From positions 310,001 through 374,000 of the forward strand of contig JAHDVF020000507.1 in assembly GCA_022606425.2 (NCBI GenBank): DNA of 64,000 nt, given 5' to 3'. The position numbers were made by a program, and so were the translations under genes. The DNA is from Lepidostoma basale. Its lineage: Eukaryota > Arthropoda > Insecta > Trichoptera > Lepidostomatidae. How positions within the stretch are numbered: the stretch's first letter is position 1; each line of letters begins with the position of its first letter. This document shows positions 1 to 64,000 of the stretch, in pieces. Under the pieces are notes generated by a model, which saw only the letters and a program-made list of their open reading frames with translations, did not search any database and was not told the DNA's origin.

Positions 1-190
1 CTCCTTCGACTGATATTACGGACGTCGGGGAGTTGATAGAAGGCAGCTGTCCTGGCTCCGGAATATCAAAGAGTGGACAGGAATAACAAGAGTTCAGAAC
101 CTGTTCCAAGTGGCGCTGGACAGATATGCTTTTGTTGCAGTGATCGTCAGCGTTAGGGGTTTCTGACACGGCACCAGAAGAAGAAGAGTC
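1..190 (+). mobile_element. LINE-E fragment (non-LTR retrotransposon 3' end)
   Basis: The plus strand reads, with frame breaks, GRRQLSWLRNIKEWTGITR and VQNLFQVALDR, then an AAGAAGAAG-type tail. Similar pieces occur at 40365-40465 and 60945-61130. This is the extreme C-terminus of a reverse-transcriptase polyprotein. 5'-truncated and dead. Confidence 0.7.
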
Positions 191-298
191 TTAGCTTATC
201 AGATGTTCCCTTTGAAACTAGGTCTATAACTGCGATTGGTAAGAGATATTATTTGGACGTTCAGTGTTGGGGTGGATAATATTAGTCTCTGGACCAAC

Positions 299-54322
<54,024 letters not shown>

Positions 54323-54329
54323 CTGCAAA

Positions 54330-55290
54330 AACGGAACATCATCAAAACCAACAGATTAAACAATAAATATGCTTAGCACACGTACAGAGATGTTGCAACA
54401 TACGTGTATAATCACAATCCTTGAAAAATATTAATGTCTAGAAATCTATATTTATAATATATAAAGAGTGTCCGGTGGCAGAATTAGGTTTTCAATTTCA
54501 AATATCTCTGTAACGGCTGAGCGGAGGAGCACGGAGGGGGCAGCGTTAGCTTCGTCATTTGTGCGGATTATTTAATCACGATATCGCAGTGGACGGGAGA
54601 GCAACGTGCGTTTGCAATCGAAGCCTATTTAAAGGCTAATGATTCGTGTGCAACTGCGCGTCGAAAATTACTTAACCGATTTTCCTGAAAATTTCAGTTT
54701 GTTCTTATTTGTCCCAGGAAGGTTTTGAGAGTAATTTAAATGAAATCCAACCCTCTTCTTCTTCTTTTGGCAAAAAATCAATTGTTTCGAATTTTTAATA
54801 TTTACCGATTGCTTCAAAATTTTGACACAACGTTGCATTGGAATACGCGTGTGTTTTTTTATACACTTTAAAAAAAAAAACAGATTGCCTTGAAATTTTG
54901 TTATCAACCGATTGCTTCGAAATTTTGACACAACGTTGCATTAGAATACGCGCGTGTTTTTAAACACTCTTCTTTTTATTCTTCTTTTGGAAAAAAAAAC
55001 GATTTGATTTCAAACAATTGCTGTTTCCCTTGTATTCCCAATGACCACCCACAAGGCATAAGGTCAATCGCTTCAGGTCTGTGGATTGAATCTGTAAAAT
55101 TCATACTTTTAACATGAACAATTAAATGCTGCATGTTACGAGAAGCGCAGCCGAAAAAAAAATACAGAAGATGTAAATACTAAAAATATTGTAGACCCCA
55201 AAGCACACGAAAGAAGTTTTTCAAATTTGATTTACAAAACAAACAAAATATTAATTGACATTTTATTATTTTGTATATTCAAATGAAAGA
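54330..55290. other. Intronic stretch upstream of PH exon
   Basis: No exon for the N-terminal PH half was found. Two related segments (54790-54840 and 54905-54960) share TCGAAATTTTGACACAACGTTGCATT, an imperfect tandem duplication of about 115 bp. Confidence 0.5.
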
Positions 55291-55700
55291 ATTAGACTAA
55301 GCTGGGCAGCTTTTGGAAACATGGGTTGATGGGAAAATACCCATCAACCTGAAACGAAAAGTCTATGAAGCCTGCGTTCTGCCAGTTGGTACTTATGGTC
55401 TTGAAACTGTAACATTGTCCAAACAAAGTGCCGAGAAACTACGAGTGACCCAAAGAGCCATGTTAGGAATAAGGCTAAGAGACAGAGTCAGAAACGATAC
55501 GGTGAGATAAAAAAAAGGTCACTGACATCATCCACCGGGTGGCGACTCTAAAATGGCAATGGGCAGGTCACGTAGCCAGAAGTTCAGATGAAAAGTGGAC
55601 AAGAAGACTGCTGACTTGGAGACCGTGGACGGCAAAGAGAGTGCAGGGCGACCGCAACTAAGTGGACGGGAATAGGCTGAGGAAGAAGAAAAAGAAGAAG
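55290..55700 (+). pseudogene. LINE-D C-terminal fragment
   Basis: LETWVDGKIPINLKRKVYEA, LPVGTYGLETVTLSKQSAEK, then stops, ATLKWQWAGHVARSSDEKWT and a GAAGAAGAA tail. Pair of the reverse copy at 63380-63830. Confidence 0.85.
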
Positions 55701-56039
55701 ATATTCAAATTTTTCCGTTTTGTGTACGTTTATCTACTTCAAACAAATAACAAAAATAATTAAAAGAGGTATTGCAACGAATGCCGGGCATTAGTTAATA
55801 CATTACAAATGCTAAAAGCATTTTGAAAAAGTTGAAAACGCTTAAAATATCGAGTGGCTCCAGACATTAAACATGGATTACCCAACATAACCTAATCCCA
55901 GAATTTCAAATTTTACCCTTCCCACCGCCCGTAAAAATGTTTCTTACCAAAATGCTTTTAAGATAATCAAATGATTTTATCGAAAGCTCTTGATGGAAGT
56001 TTATTTAAAATAATAATCAAATAAAACGATGTTGTTTAA

Positions 56040-56185
56040 CAACTTCAATTTTTCTTGAAAAATGGTGTAAAACTCCATATTAAATAATTAATACGAATAA
56101 AAACGTCAGTTTTCTAGAAGTTTTATTATATTTTATGGGAATGACATGTTTCGCCCTTCTAAGGCATTATCAATTGTGACGAAAC
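56040..56185. mobile_element. FB-1 half element
   Basis: Left arm only: TTTTTCTTGAAAAATGGTG, CGTCAGTTTTCTAGAAG, GGGAATGACATGTTTCGCCC, TTCTAAGGCATTATCAA. Confidence 0.75.
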
Positions 56186-56424
56186 TTCAACTCGTTGCAG
56201 TTTATATACACCAGTAAATGGAGCAGAATACGGTAATTGACGAAAATTTTTGTGACTTTAGACATTTTTAACAAATAATTATTTGGGTAGGTCCAGAAAT
56301 ATTGGAAAGTGTTTCTTGGAACTCGTTAAGAAATTTTATGACAATGTTCGTCCTACCTCAAATAACTTATTTTGATTTATATAATATCATTTAGTATCCC
56401 CTAACTATGTTATCATTGTCAGAT

Positions 56425-56800
56425 TAATTGTATCTCAATAGAGACGAAGATGTAAATTATTTGAAAATAGAATATGGTAGTCGAAGCGTTTACAGGACTT
56501 ATGACCTGTCATTGGTTGGGTTAAGCGATCACTTTATGTTTAACAACATTCACCAAATTATCTTAATAGATGGCGCTAGTATAGATGGACCTACCAATAG
56601 TGAAGTTATTAAAAAATATTAACATATATATAAGTTCCAAAAATTTGTCAGATGTGGTGTCGTAAGAAGGGCGAAATGGTGAATGTTGTTAAACATAAAG
56701 TGATCGCTGAACCCAACCAATGACAGGTCATAAGTTCTGTAAACGCCTCGACTACCATATTCTATTTTCAAATAATTTACATCTTCGTAGAGATTTTTTA
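56425..56800. mobile_element. Element Q short palindromic form
   Basis: About 375 bp with inverted arms of roughly 130 bp: ATTGTATCTCAATAGAGACG...GGTTGGGTTAAGCGATCACT and, in reverse, AGTGATCGCTGAACCCAACC...CTTCGTAGAG. The centre has AGATGGCGCTAGTATAGATG. Confidence 0.82.
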
Positions 56801-57109
56801 TCAAGTGGAAATCTAAAAGCTCTGTAAAATGATTTTTCAGCGACGCAGTTTATTTAACACCAATTCATTCTTGACAGTAAAACACATGTTTAACAAACCG
56901 TTGCTTTATCTTCTGTAAGCTTTTCTGTAAATATTTAACGAAACGTGCTATTTTCAACAAGGGCTATATTTAAGGGAATCAAAAACGTCTTAACTTAAAA
57001 GATAAAAATATAATTCACACACAATATTTATGCTACCCTTGAAGTTGAGTATAAAAACGATAAAGAAATCACATTCTTGAACTAAATCCTTCGAAATTTA
57101 ACCATCACA

Positions 57110-57895
57110 CTGTTTTCCGAAGCCGTATGATTTATGTGGATTTTCTAAAACAAGTGGATGAATTTGAATAAATTTATTATAGAAGTATGTTTACAATGTA
57201 TGTGAGTGTGTAGAAGGATATTGAAAGAAGGATTGGGGCAGGCAAATAGTGAATGGTGCACTCAAACCACGCAATCAAAAGCGTATCTAAAAAAGTTAAG
57301 ATTTTTACCTTTTACCGACCCTTATGTATGGAAGTGGATCATGGACTTGGTCTTGGATCTTCTGGGTTTGTATGAAAACGAAGCAAGGAACTGGCAAAAG
57401 AAGGATGAAAGTAGAATAAATGCATTATTCCAGACGAATATGTGGAAAATCTGTGTATGATAAAAGTGTCGAATGAAAATAAAAGAAGTGAATGCGGTGC
57501 AAATGATAGTGTAAGAAACGAAATCATTAAGATGGTTTGGACACATGGAAAGAATGTTAAAAAAAGGATAGGTTATCGATGTTAATGGAACTAGAAAAAG
57601 AGGAAGACAGAGGAAAACGTAGCACAATCAAATAAATGAAATATTGAATGTCGGCCACGTGAGGAGTCGGAGAATCCGACGCGCGTGCATGAAATGATGT
57701 ATGAATGTTGAGGAAGCGACAGAAATATGTCAGGAATGAAAAGTGTGGCAGTCTATTCTTTCTACCTCTCCCTTCGGGAAGACGGCGTGATGGTTAGTTA
57801 GTTAAAATGTCATAAAATAACTGTGGGGGGTCCATTCTTTCTGCCTGTCGCTTCATAGACGGGGTGATGGTTGGTTAGTTAGATAGTTTTATGTA
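57110..57895 (+). mobile_element. RTE-A decayed copy plus extra tail
   Basis: GSMFT...[22 protein letters not shown], many indels, ending GGCGTGATGGTTAGTTAGTT at 57805, then a second short tip (57820-57895) ending GGTTGGTTAGTTAGA. Confidence 0.8.
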
Positions 57896-58114
57896 TCATT
57901 TTTCTACATTCATACAGCGTATCACGCATGTATGTTGATTAATCAGAATACCTCTAAAACTATACCACAATCCTAGGGTAGGTTGAGGAAAATAAACAGC
58001 TTTTCATCCCTAATAACTTTCTGTAGATTTTCTCTGTATCCGTACAGCTTATTGTGCACGCGAGCCAATTTATAAAAACCTTTATCTTAATGTTTTTAAC
58101 ATTCTTGCTTGATA

Positions 58115-58420
58115 CGAAAGAAAACATCCGTTTTCTACAAGTTTTTATGTATTTTATGTGAATGACATGTTTCGCCCGTCTAAGGCATTATCAAATATTT
58201 GAAAATAATCATCATTATGGAATTCTACAATATAAACGCCATTAATTTATCAATAAAAAAAATATATATGTTCAAATAATAGTTAAATGAAACGATAATT
58301 AATGCAAATGAGCCTGTCTGTTCTAGAGGTTTTATTTTATTTTATGTGAATGACATGTTTCGCCCGTCTAAGCATTATCAAATGTTAAAAAAAGTCATCA
58401 TTATTGAATTCTACAATATT
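58115..58420. mobile_element. Two FB-1 left arms in tandem
   Basis: 58115-58200 and 58290-58400 both carry TTTATGTGAATGACATGTTTCGCCCGTCTAAGGCATTATCAA-type text and are followed by ATTCTACAATAT(A/T)AACGC: a direct duplication of about 180 bp. Confidence 0.75.
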
Positions 58421-58429
58421 AACGCATTT

Positions 58430-58545
58430 AATTTATCTTCTTCTTCTTCTTCTTCCTTGTTGTAGACCTATGTGGTCTGTTCTCAAGAGTGTTGCTCCTC
58501 CTGTGAGGTAGACTCACAGCTGTTTTTCCATCTTTTAGGAGGTTA
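58430..58545 (-). mobile_element. LINE-B 3' tip with (GAA)n tail
   Basis: CTTCTTCTTCTTCTTCC then TTGTAGACCTATGTGGTCTG and CTCCTCCTGTGAGG, inserted between FB-1 arms. Confidence 0.78.
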
Positions 58546-58559
58546 ATGTATAAAAAATT

Positions 58560-58795
58560 AAAATTATATGTTAGATAATAATTAAATAAAACGATAATTA
58601 ATACAAATGAGCACGTCGGTTTTCTAGAGGTTTTATTATATTTAATGTGAATGACATGTTTTGCCTGTCTCTTAGACAGGCGAAACAAATCATTCGCATA
58701 AAATATAATAAAACTTCTAGAAAACAGACGTTTTCATTCGAATTAATAATTTAATATGGAGTTCTATATATCATTCTCTAAGAACAATAAATCAA
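58560..58795. mobile_element. FB-1 compact hairpin
   Basis: Arms meet at TTTTGCCTGTCTCTTAGACAGGCGAAAC, an almost perfect palindrome centre; outer ends GAGCACGTCGGTTTTCTAGA and TCTAGAAAACAGACGTTTTC. Confidence 0.8.
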
Positions 58796-58921
58796 ATGAC
58801 GTTTTTTTCATTAACTACTTCCACTTAACCAACAATAAAAGGTGGAATTAGTTAATAAAAAAACATCTTATAACTATTGATGTAAAAACTTTGTTTTATA
58901 TCAAAATTGTATTTATTTTAC

Positions 58922-58957
58922 GACAGCTGTTTCATCAACCAATGTTGACATCATCAG
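58922..58957 (-). ncRNA. Hammerhead-ribozyme-like motif, left arm
   Basis: Reverse: CTGATGA, TGT, CAAC...GGTTG stem II, AT, GAAAC, AGCT, GTC. Same layout as 46146-46187. Confidence 0.5.
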
Positions 58958-58987
58958 GTGTCACAAAATTATATAATTTTGTAACAC

Positions 58988-59023
58988 CAGATGATGACAA
59001 CATTGGTTGATGAAACAGCTGTC
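58988..59023 (+). ncRNA. Hammerhead-ribozyme-like motif, right arm
   Basis: CAGATGA (U4 to A), CAAC...GGTTG stem II, GAAAC, AGCT, GTC. The core mutation probably abolishes activity. Confidence 0.42.
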
Positions 59024-59044
59024 GTAAAATAAATACAATTATGA

Positions 59045-59376
59045 AACTGACATGTGAGTTAGGCATAGATTTGTGTGAAATATGAAATATGAAACTGACA
59101 TGTGAAGTTAGGCATAGATTTGTAACATAAACAACCTCCAAAAATTTGTCTTACATGGTCATAAAAAAATAGGTGGAATGGGGAATGTTGTAATTACATA
59201 AAGCGTACGCTGAACCCAACCAATGAAAGGTCATAAGTCCTGTAAACACCTTGATCAACCATATTCAGTTTCCAGTTTGCATCTTCGTCTCTATTGAGAT
59301 ACAATTAAATTTCATGAATTAATCACCCACCGTGGGTGAAATCCAGTGTATACAAGTATAAGTATACATTCACAAA
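59045..59376 (+). mobile_element. Element Q, 5'-truncated copy with inverted end
   Basis: Flanked by 14-bp AAATACAATTATGA (59031-59044 and 59377-59390). Body ends GAGATACAATTAAA, then adds the reverse of the usual left end (GGGTGAAATCCAGTGTATAC; AGTATACATTCACAAA). Confidence 0.82.
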
Positions 59377-59589
59377 AAATACAATTATGATATAAAACAA
59401 AGTTTTTACATTAACAGTAATAAAATGTTAAAATATCATAGTGTTTCGGCCAAAACAATGGACTATTTTAAAAACTTCGTTTTATTATATAATATATTAA
59501 AATTTAAAATGAACTTCCAACAAATGTTAAAATGTTAATTTTCATGTGCAACAAGGAATTTTGCGTGATAGTATGGTGTCTAATGTCAT

Positions 59590-59775
59590 CCTAACATCCG
59601 TAATTTAAACCCCCGTGAATAGGGGTGCATGTAAAGTCTCCCCGGGGGGTGCACGCGAGCCGCCCGTGCACGTATCACGGTACAGAGGATCTTGCTCATC
59701 AACCTGAAAGGTTTGTGATGGAATCTGATCATTACCGTCTGGGTACATTGCTCTGAACTAATATATGTACATCCC
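59590..59775 (-). other. GC-rich unassigned unit
   Basis: Sharp GC peak (CTCCCCGGGGGGTGCACGCG) in AT-rich surroundings. The reverse strand has CAGATTCCATCACAAACC and a 75-codon frame (59813-59586) with no recognised domain. Could be a fragment of a multi-copy repeat seen once here. Confidence 0.35.
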
Positions 59776-59819
59776 CCTACCAGCACACTAGAAGCATGAA
59801 CAGACAAAAACAAATTATT

Positions 59820-60640
59820 AACTAACTAACTAAATAACCAACCGTCACGCCGTCTCAGGGATTGGCAAAATGAATACACTGCCAAAATTTTCTTTCCTGG
59901 AACGTTTCTCTCGCTTCCTCAACATACATCATGCACGCACGACTATTTCTCTGACTCCTTGTGTGGCCGACATTCAATATTTGATTTATTTGATTGTGCC
60001 ACGTTTTCTCGGTTTTCCTCTATTTCTAGTTCCATTTACACTACCTTTTTTACTATATATTTCTTCTTCCATTCTTTCCATGTGTCCAAACCACCTTAAT
60101 AGTCCTTACATTATTTTGTTCATAACACCATCATTCGCACCGCATTCACTTCTTATATTTTCATTCGACACTCTATCATACACAGAATATCCACACATTA
60201 TTTGATCGTGCCACGTTTTCCTCGGTCTTCCTTTATTTCTGATTCCATTTACATCGTTAACATATGATTTTTTTTACCATTCTTTCTTCATTCATTCTCT
60301 CCATATGTCAAAACTATTTTTTTTTTTTTTAAACTAATATCAAGGATTTACATCAATGATATTAGAATTTATTTTACAATCTTCAATGTGAGCAGAAAAT
60401 AGCTCAATATTATGAAAAAGGAATCTGGTCGTGTCCAGGCTTGAACCCATGTCCCCTGGATCAGGAGCCAAGCGTTCTATCCCCTAGACCACCATCCGAT
60501 CTTAATAATCCTTTCATTATTTTGTTCATAACATTACGTTTTTTCATCCCACACTCTATCATACACAGAGTATTCACACATTCGTATAAGAGATCTCATT
60601 TCTACTGCATTTATTGGATAGGTTTTTGTTTGCGATGACA
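59820..60640 (-). mobile_element. RTE-A fragments with SINE-2 insertion
   Basis: Reverse RTE-A 59830-60310 (including a duplicated segment ending near 60198), SINE-2 at 60315-60500, then RTE-A resumes (CTTAATAATCCTTTCATTAT) to 60640. Confidence 0.82.
60315..60500 (-). mobile_element. SINE-2 inside RTE-A
   Basis: T12 run, CTAATATCAAGGATTTACATC, AGCAGAAAATAGCTCAATAT, GGCTTGAACCCATGTCCCCT, CTAGACCACCATCCGA. RTE-A sequence flanks both sides. Confidence 0.85.
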
Positions 60641-60944
60641 ACTTTAAGTACAGGTTGGTAAGTTTTGTTTAATTTAATTTTTAATAAATTGATTCTAATA
60701 TTTAAAACACGGAGTGTACACGTGCTAGATCGCTTTTACGAGCAAATACAAGTCTGCCTTGCGCCCAGACGGATAATGCACCCTCTATTAGTCAGACATC
60801 CCTACATACCCACCCCATCTCCGGTGACAGGACTGGTAGATATAATATACACGTGTACATAAATATATACTTATATACTGGTACATGGATCTCGGAAGTG
60901 CCACGGTGTCTGCTATGACTTGATGCTCTCAGGTAAATACCATA

Positions 60945-61135
60945 GACTGATATTAATGGATAAAGTGAAGGGACGTCAGGGAGTTGGTAGAAGGCAGCTG
61001 TCCTGGCTGCGAAAGAACAAAGAGTAGACAGGAATAACAAGAGTTCAGAACCTGTTCCAAGTGGCGCAGAACAGAGATGCCTTTGAGAGATGCCCCTGAT
61101 ACGGCACCGAATGAAGAAGACGAAAAATACAACAT
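60945..61135 (+). mobile_element. LINE-E 3' end
   Basis: LILMDKVKGRQGVGRRQLSW, then stop, TGITRVQNLFQVAQNRDAFE. Best LINE-E copy here. Confidence 0.75.
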
Positions 61136-61184
61136 GTCATTCATGCAAGTCGATATTCCGGCATTTTAAATTTGAACAACAACA

Positions 61185-62080
61185 ACAAACCATCATTCCG
61201 TTTCTCCGCAGGGGTAGGCAGAGAGAATGGACCGCCAAACTACTATATCCTGACATAGCTCTATAGATTCCTCCACATTCATACAGCGAGTCATACACGC
61301 ACGTCGATTCTTCCGGCTTCTGACTTGACCAACCTTTATAATTTGATTAATTTGGTCATGCCATATTTTCCTCGGTCTACCTCGACTTCATCTCCCTTTA
61401 CATCGTTAAGGTATACTTTTTTTAACTAACTAACTAACTAACCATCACGCTGTCTCCCCGAAAGGGTACGCAGAAAGAATGGACTGTCACACTTTTACTG
61501 ATGCGGCACTCCATCCTTCTCTTTACTACTTTTATACTTTTTTTACCATTCTTTATTCACCCATGCGCTCCATATGTCCGAACCAACGCAGCGATCCTTT
61601 CATAATTTTGTTCATAATGCCTTCTTTCGCTCTACATTCTTTTCTAATATCAGCATTTGAGATTCTGTCGTACATCGTTCTACTACACATACGTCTTAGG
61701 GACCTCATCTCTACCGCATTTATTCTGCTCTCATCTTTATTTTGCCAGTTCCATGCTTCTCTTCCATACATAAGGGTTGGTACCAGAACTCCATTGTTTC
61801 CAATAACAATTTTTAAGCTCCATTCACCTTGTTACCCGCACCAACCCTTCTTTCAACATCACTGTACGTTCGATCATCCGCTGTGAACACGCTACCTAAA
61901 TACACAAATTCACTCACCTGTTCCAAATTCTCTTCATTCACACTTATATTACAAACTGTCATTTGCTCTTCCCTTTCAAAAACTAACACCTTTAGCTTTC
62001 CGACATTCATCATTAAATCGTTCGACTTGCATACCTCATACATGCTCGACACCAAGACTAGTAATTCGTCCATTTTAAAT
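61185..62080 (-). mobile_element. Two RTE-A copies, one inserted in the other
   Basis: A (GTT)n-tail subfamily copy (61185-61425) reaches AAGGTATACTTTTTTTA; then a TTAG-tail tip (61430-61525) with the TTTACTGATGCGGC deletion; then the first copy resumes (61530-62075: [52 protein letters not shown]). Confidence 0.82.
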
Positions 62081-62139
62081 TTGATTTTTGTTATATACCT
62101 AACACAAAACGTAATATATTTAAATAAAATGCTTACAAA

Positions 62140-62395
62140 TTATATTAATAGATGGCGCTAGTGTAGATGGACCTACCAACAGTGAAGTTATTAAAAAATA
62201 TTAACATATATACAAGTTAAAAAAACTTGTTAGACGTGGTGTCGTAAGAGGGACGGAATGGTGAATGCTGTTAAACATAAAGTGATCGCTTAACCCAACC
62301 AATGACAGTTCATAAGTCCTGTAAACGCCTCGACTACCATATTCTGTTTCCAAATAATTTACATCTTCGTCTTTATTGAGATACAATTAATCCTT
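62140..62395. mobile_element. Element Q short form, right half
   Basis: ATAGATGGCGCTAGTGTAGA through AAGTGATCGCTTAACCCAAC to GAGATACAATTAAT. Left arm missing. Confidence 0.75.
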
Positions 62396-62399
62396 AAAA

Positions 62400-63375
62400 A
62401 ATAAAATGTTCTTTGTATTATTTTGTTAGAGCAAAACTGTGTTGCCAGTAGCCATTCTGCTGTGATGGTACGTGTGTAATAATGTTTAACAACCATAGAT
62501 TATTCATAGTAAGAAGAGGCCTTTGAATGAAAGTACCTTTCTAGTATCCGAATCATTATCCCATATAAATATTTACACTTGAATAAGTCCAGAGTAACTT
62601 TCAATAGAACATGTTCGAAGATCGCAAAATGATATAAAAAATTCACACGGGATACCCACTCATTGTTGAATAAGCAATACACATACAATACTACTCGGAA
62701 AAGATGCTTAACCTTTCCCATACGGTGCTAAAATAAAAACGCGCGTTCCGGTGTTGGGTAGTCAGTACCCGATCAAAAATTAGAGTTTTTAAACCGGAAA
62801 AATAAGAACATTCATAGCTAATCCCCTTAATTAATTATAATTAAAGTAAATAATTATAATACTTCAGAAATTTTTGCTGAAAATATAAAAAAAAACATCT
62901 GGCAACGCTCACGGAACGGGCATATGTGTACTCTGGTTGAAAGCCCGAGAGCTACTGCCGGCGGCAGTGAGAACATTTAGCTCCTCGTGTTTCCACAGTG
63001 AAGTATGCAAGAGGATGCGAATATAGTGTCGCGCACTCACAGCGCTGTTTATACACGATTTTGTTTCCGATGTTCACAAAATACCTCCGATGTACCCGAT
63101 AAATTCTGATTATTATTAATATATATTTTTTAATCAATGCGTTAATATATAATGGAGGAATACCTGAAATATTGACCTTGTATTTATTACATTTATCTAA
63201 ATATTGATGGTTATTAGAAGCAACGTGTAGAAGATACCCATCACAGGGAAGGGAGGGTTAAACTATTTTGACTGAGCGACCTTTTCAAAAAAAGTATATT
63301 AAAAATAGTCCATTTTCCAAAATACTAACACACATTTAAAGTTAAACATACATGGTAGCAGGTTTATAAATACTA
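62400..63375. other. Upstream stretch, unique-looking; possible regulatory DNA
   Basis: No repeat matches. 62900-63060 is the least AT-rich part (GAGAGCTACTGCCGGCGGCA). No exon can be supported. Could be an alternative promoter or untranslated exon of DGK, or ordinary intron. Confidence 0.3.
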
Positions 63376-63379
63376 GTTC

Positions 63380-63830
63380 TTCTTCTTCTTCTTCTTCCTC
63401 AGCCTATTCCCGTCCACTCCTGGACAAAGGCTTCCTCCAATCGCTTCCATGTCACTCTGTCCTGTGCAGACTGCATCCAGGTTATTCCGACGTGTCTGTT
63501 CAGATCATCCTTCCACCGTAGTTGCGGTCGCCCTGCACTTCTCTTCGCTGTCCACGGTCTCCAAATCAGAAGTCTTCTTGTCCACTTTTCATCTGAGCTT
63601 CTGGCTACGTGACCTATCCATTGCCATTTTAAAGTCGCCACCCGGTGGATGATGTCAGTGACCCGTGTTTTTTCTCTCACCGTATCGTTTCTGACTCTGT
63701 CTCTTAGGCTTATTCCTAACATGGATCTTTCCATGGCTCTTTGGGTCACTCGTAGTTTCTCGGCACTTTGTTTGGACAATGTAACAGTTTCAAGACCATA
63801 AGTACCAACTGGCAGAACTTATTATTACGA
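63380..63830 (-). pseudogene. LINE-D C-terminal fragment, open 126-codon frame
   Basis: Reverse frame: MSKQSAEKLRVTQRAMERSM, RVATLKWQWIGHVARSSDEK, RSAGRPQLRWKDDLNRHVGI and TWKRLEEAFVQEWTGIG-stop with a (GAA)n tail at 63380. RTE-type C-terminus; RT core absent. Confidence 0.88.
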
Positions 63831-63940
63831 ATGAAAATGTTTTCTAGACGTTTTATTATATTTTATGTGGATCACATACTTTGCCTTTGTAAGACATTAT
63901 CAATTGTAGCGAAAATCAATTGCGTTGTTGTTTATATACA
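63825..63940. mobile_element. FB-1 left arm
   Basis: ATTACGAATGAAAATGTTTTCTAGACG, TTTTATTATATTTTATGTGG, TTTGTAAGACATTATCAATT. Continues as unassigned sequence to the window end, as also seen at 56160-56240. Confidence 0.7.
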
Positions 63941-64000
63941 CGAGTTAAAGGAACAGAATATGGAAATTAACGTTATTGACGTGGCCCAATACATTGTTGA

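Larger units (their letters stand above)
58862..59450. mobile_element. Penelope-like hairpin interrupted by element Q
   Basis: Inverted arms pair from TGATGTAAAAACTTTGTTTT (58880) with AAAACAAAGTTTTTACATTA (about 59395) through CAGCTGTTTCATCAACC and its complement. Each arm has a hammerhead-like motif. Element Q sits in the right arm. Confidence 0.75.

Noticed and set aside
54668..54931. 87-codon minus frame as missing N-terminal PH exon
   Set aside because: Lys/Asn/Phe-rich text without PH motifs and overlapping an imperfect tandem duplication.

Overview
The window is animal, almost certainly insect, nuclear DNA. It is AT-rich and intron-rich, and most of the intronic DNA is transposon debris. 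I could not identify the species. The mix of tRNA-derived SINEs, RTE-like LINEs with simple-repeat tails, mariner and hAT elements and Penelope-like hairpins suits a lepidopteran or another holometabolous insect, but that is inference.

The only host gene I can support is a diacylglycerol kinase of the delta/eta type (type II), on the minus strand. Seventeen coding exons run from 54322 down to about 299. They were joined by hand using AG/GT splice sites, and every junction keeps the reading frame, giving about 1,405 codons. In protein order they encode the C-terminal half of a PH domain (54195-54322), two complete C1 zinc domains (37534-37729; 20426-20517 with 19639-19841), the catalytic DAGKc domain (19639 down to 13923), a linker (12833 down to 10819), one 1.62-kb exon of acidic, Ser-rich, probably disordered sequence (9109-10728), the accessory DAGKa domain (8305 down to 4032) and a C-terminal helical region (2717-2852 and about 299-454). 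The first exon(s), with the start codon and N-terminal PH half, and any C-terminal SAM domain were not found and probably lie outside the window.

The two largest introns (about 17.0 kb at 20518-37533 and 16.5 kb at 37730-54194) and the 9.7 kb upstream of the first visible exon are mosaics of mobile elements, often nested. An RTE-like non-LTR retrotransposon (called RTE-A here, tail TTAG-type) dominates, with about 30 fragments on both strands. At least five other LINE families, two tRNA-headed SINE families, LTR fragments, an intact mariner (33441-34728), an internally deleted mariner (42185-43020), a hAT relic carrying two later insertions (about 38430-40295) and several palindromic repeat families are also present.

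The most interesting non-genic signals are: hammerhead-ribozyme-like motifs in Penelope-like hairpin repeats (568-602, 12143-12194, 34906-34936, 46076-46187, 58922-59023); a 110-bp satellite grown from the 3' end of RTE-A (47850-48625); an unclassified repeat ('element Q') with internal inverted repeats but 12-18-bp target duplications; a TTAA-flanked inverted-repeat element split by an RTE copy; and an 85-86-bp minisatellite abutting a C1/catalytic exon. I found no CRISPR array, operon, rRNA or free-standing functional tRNA.
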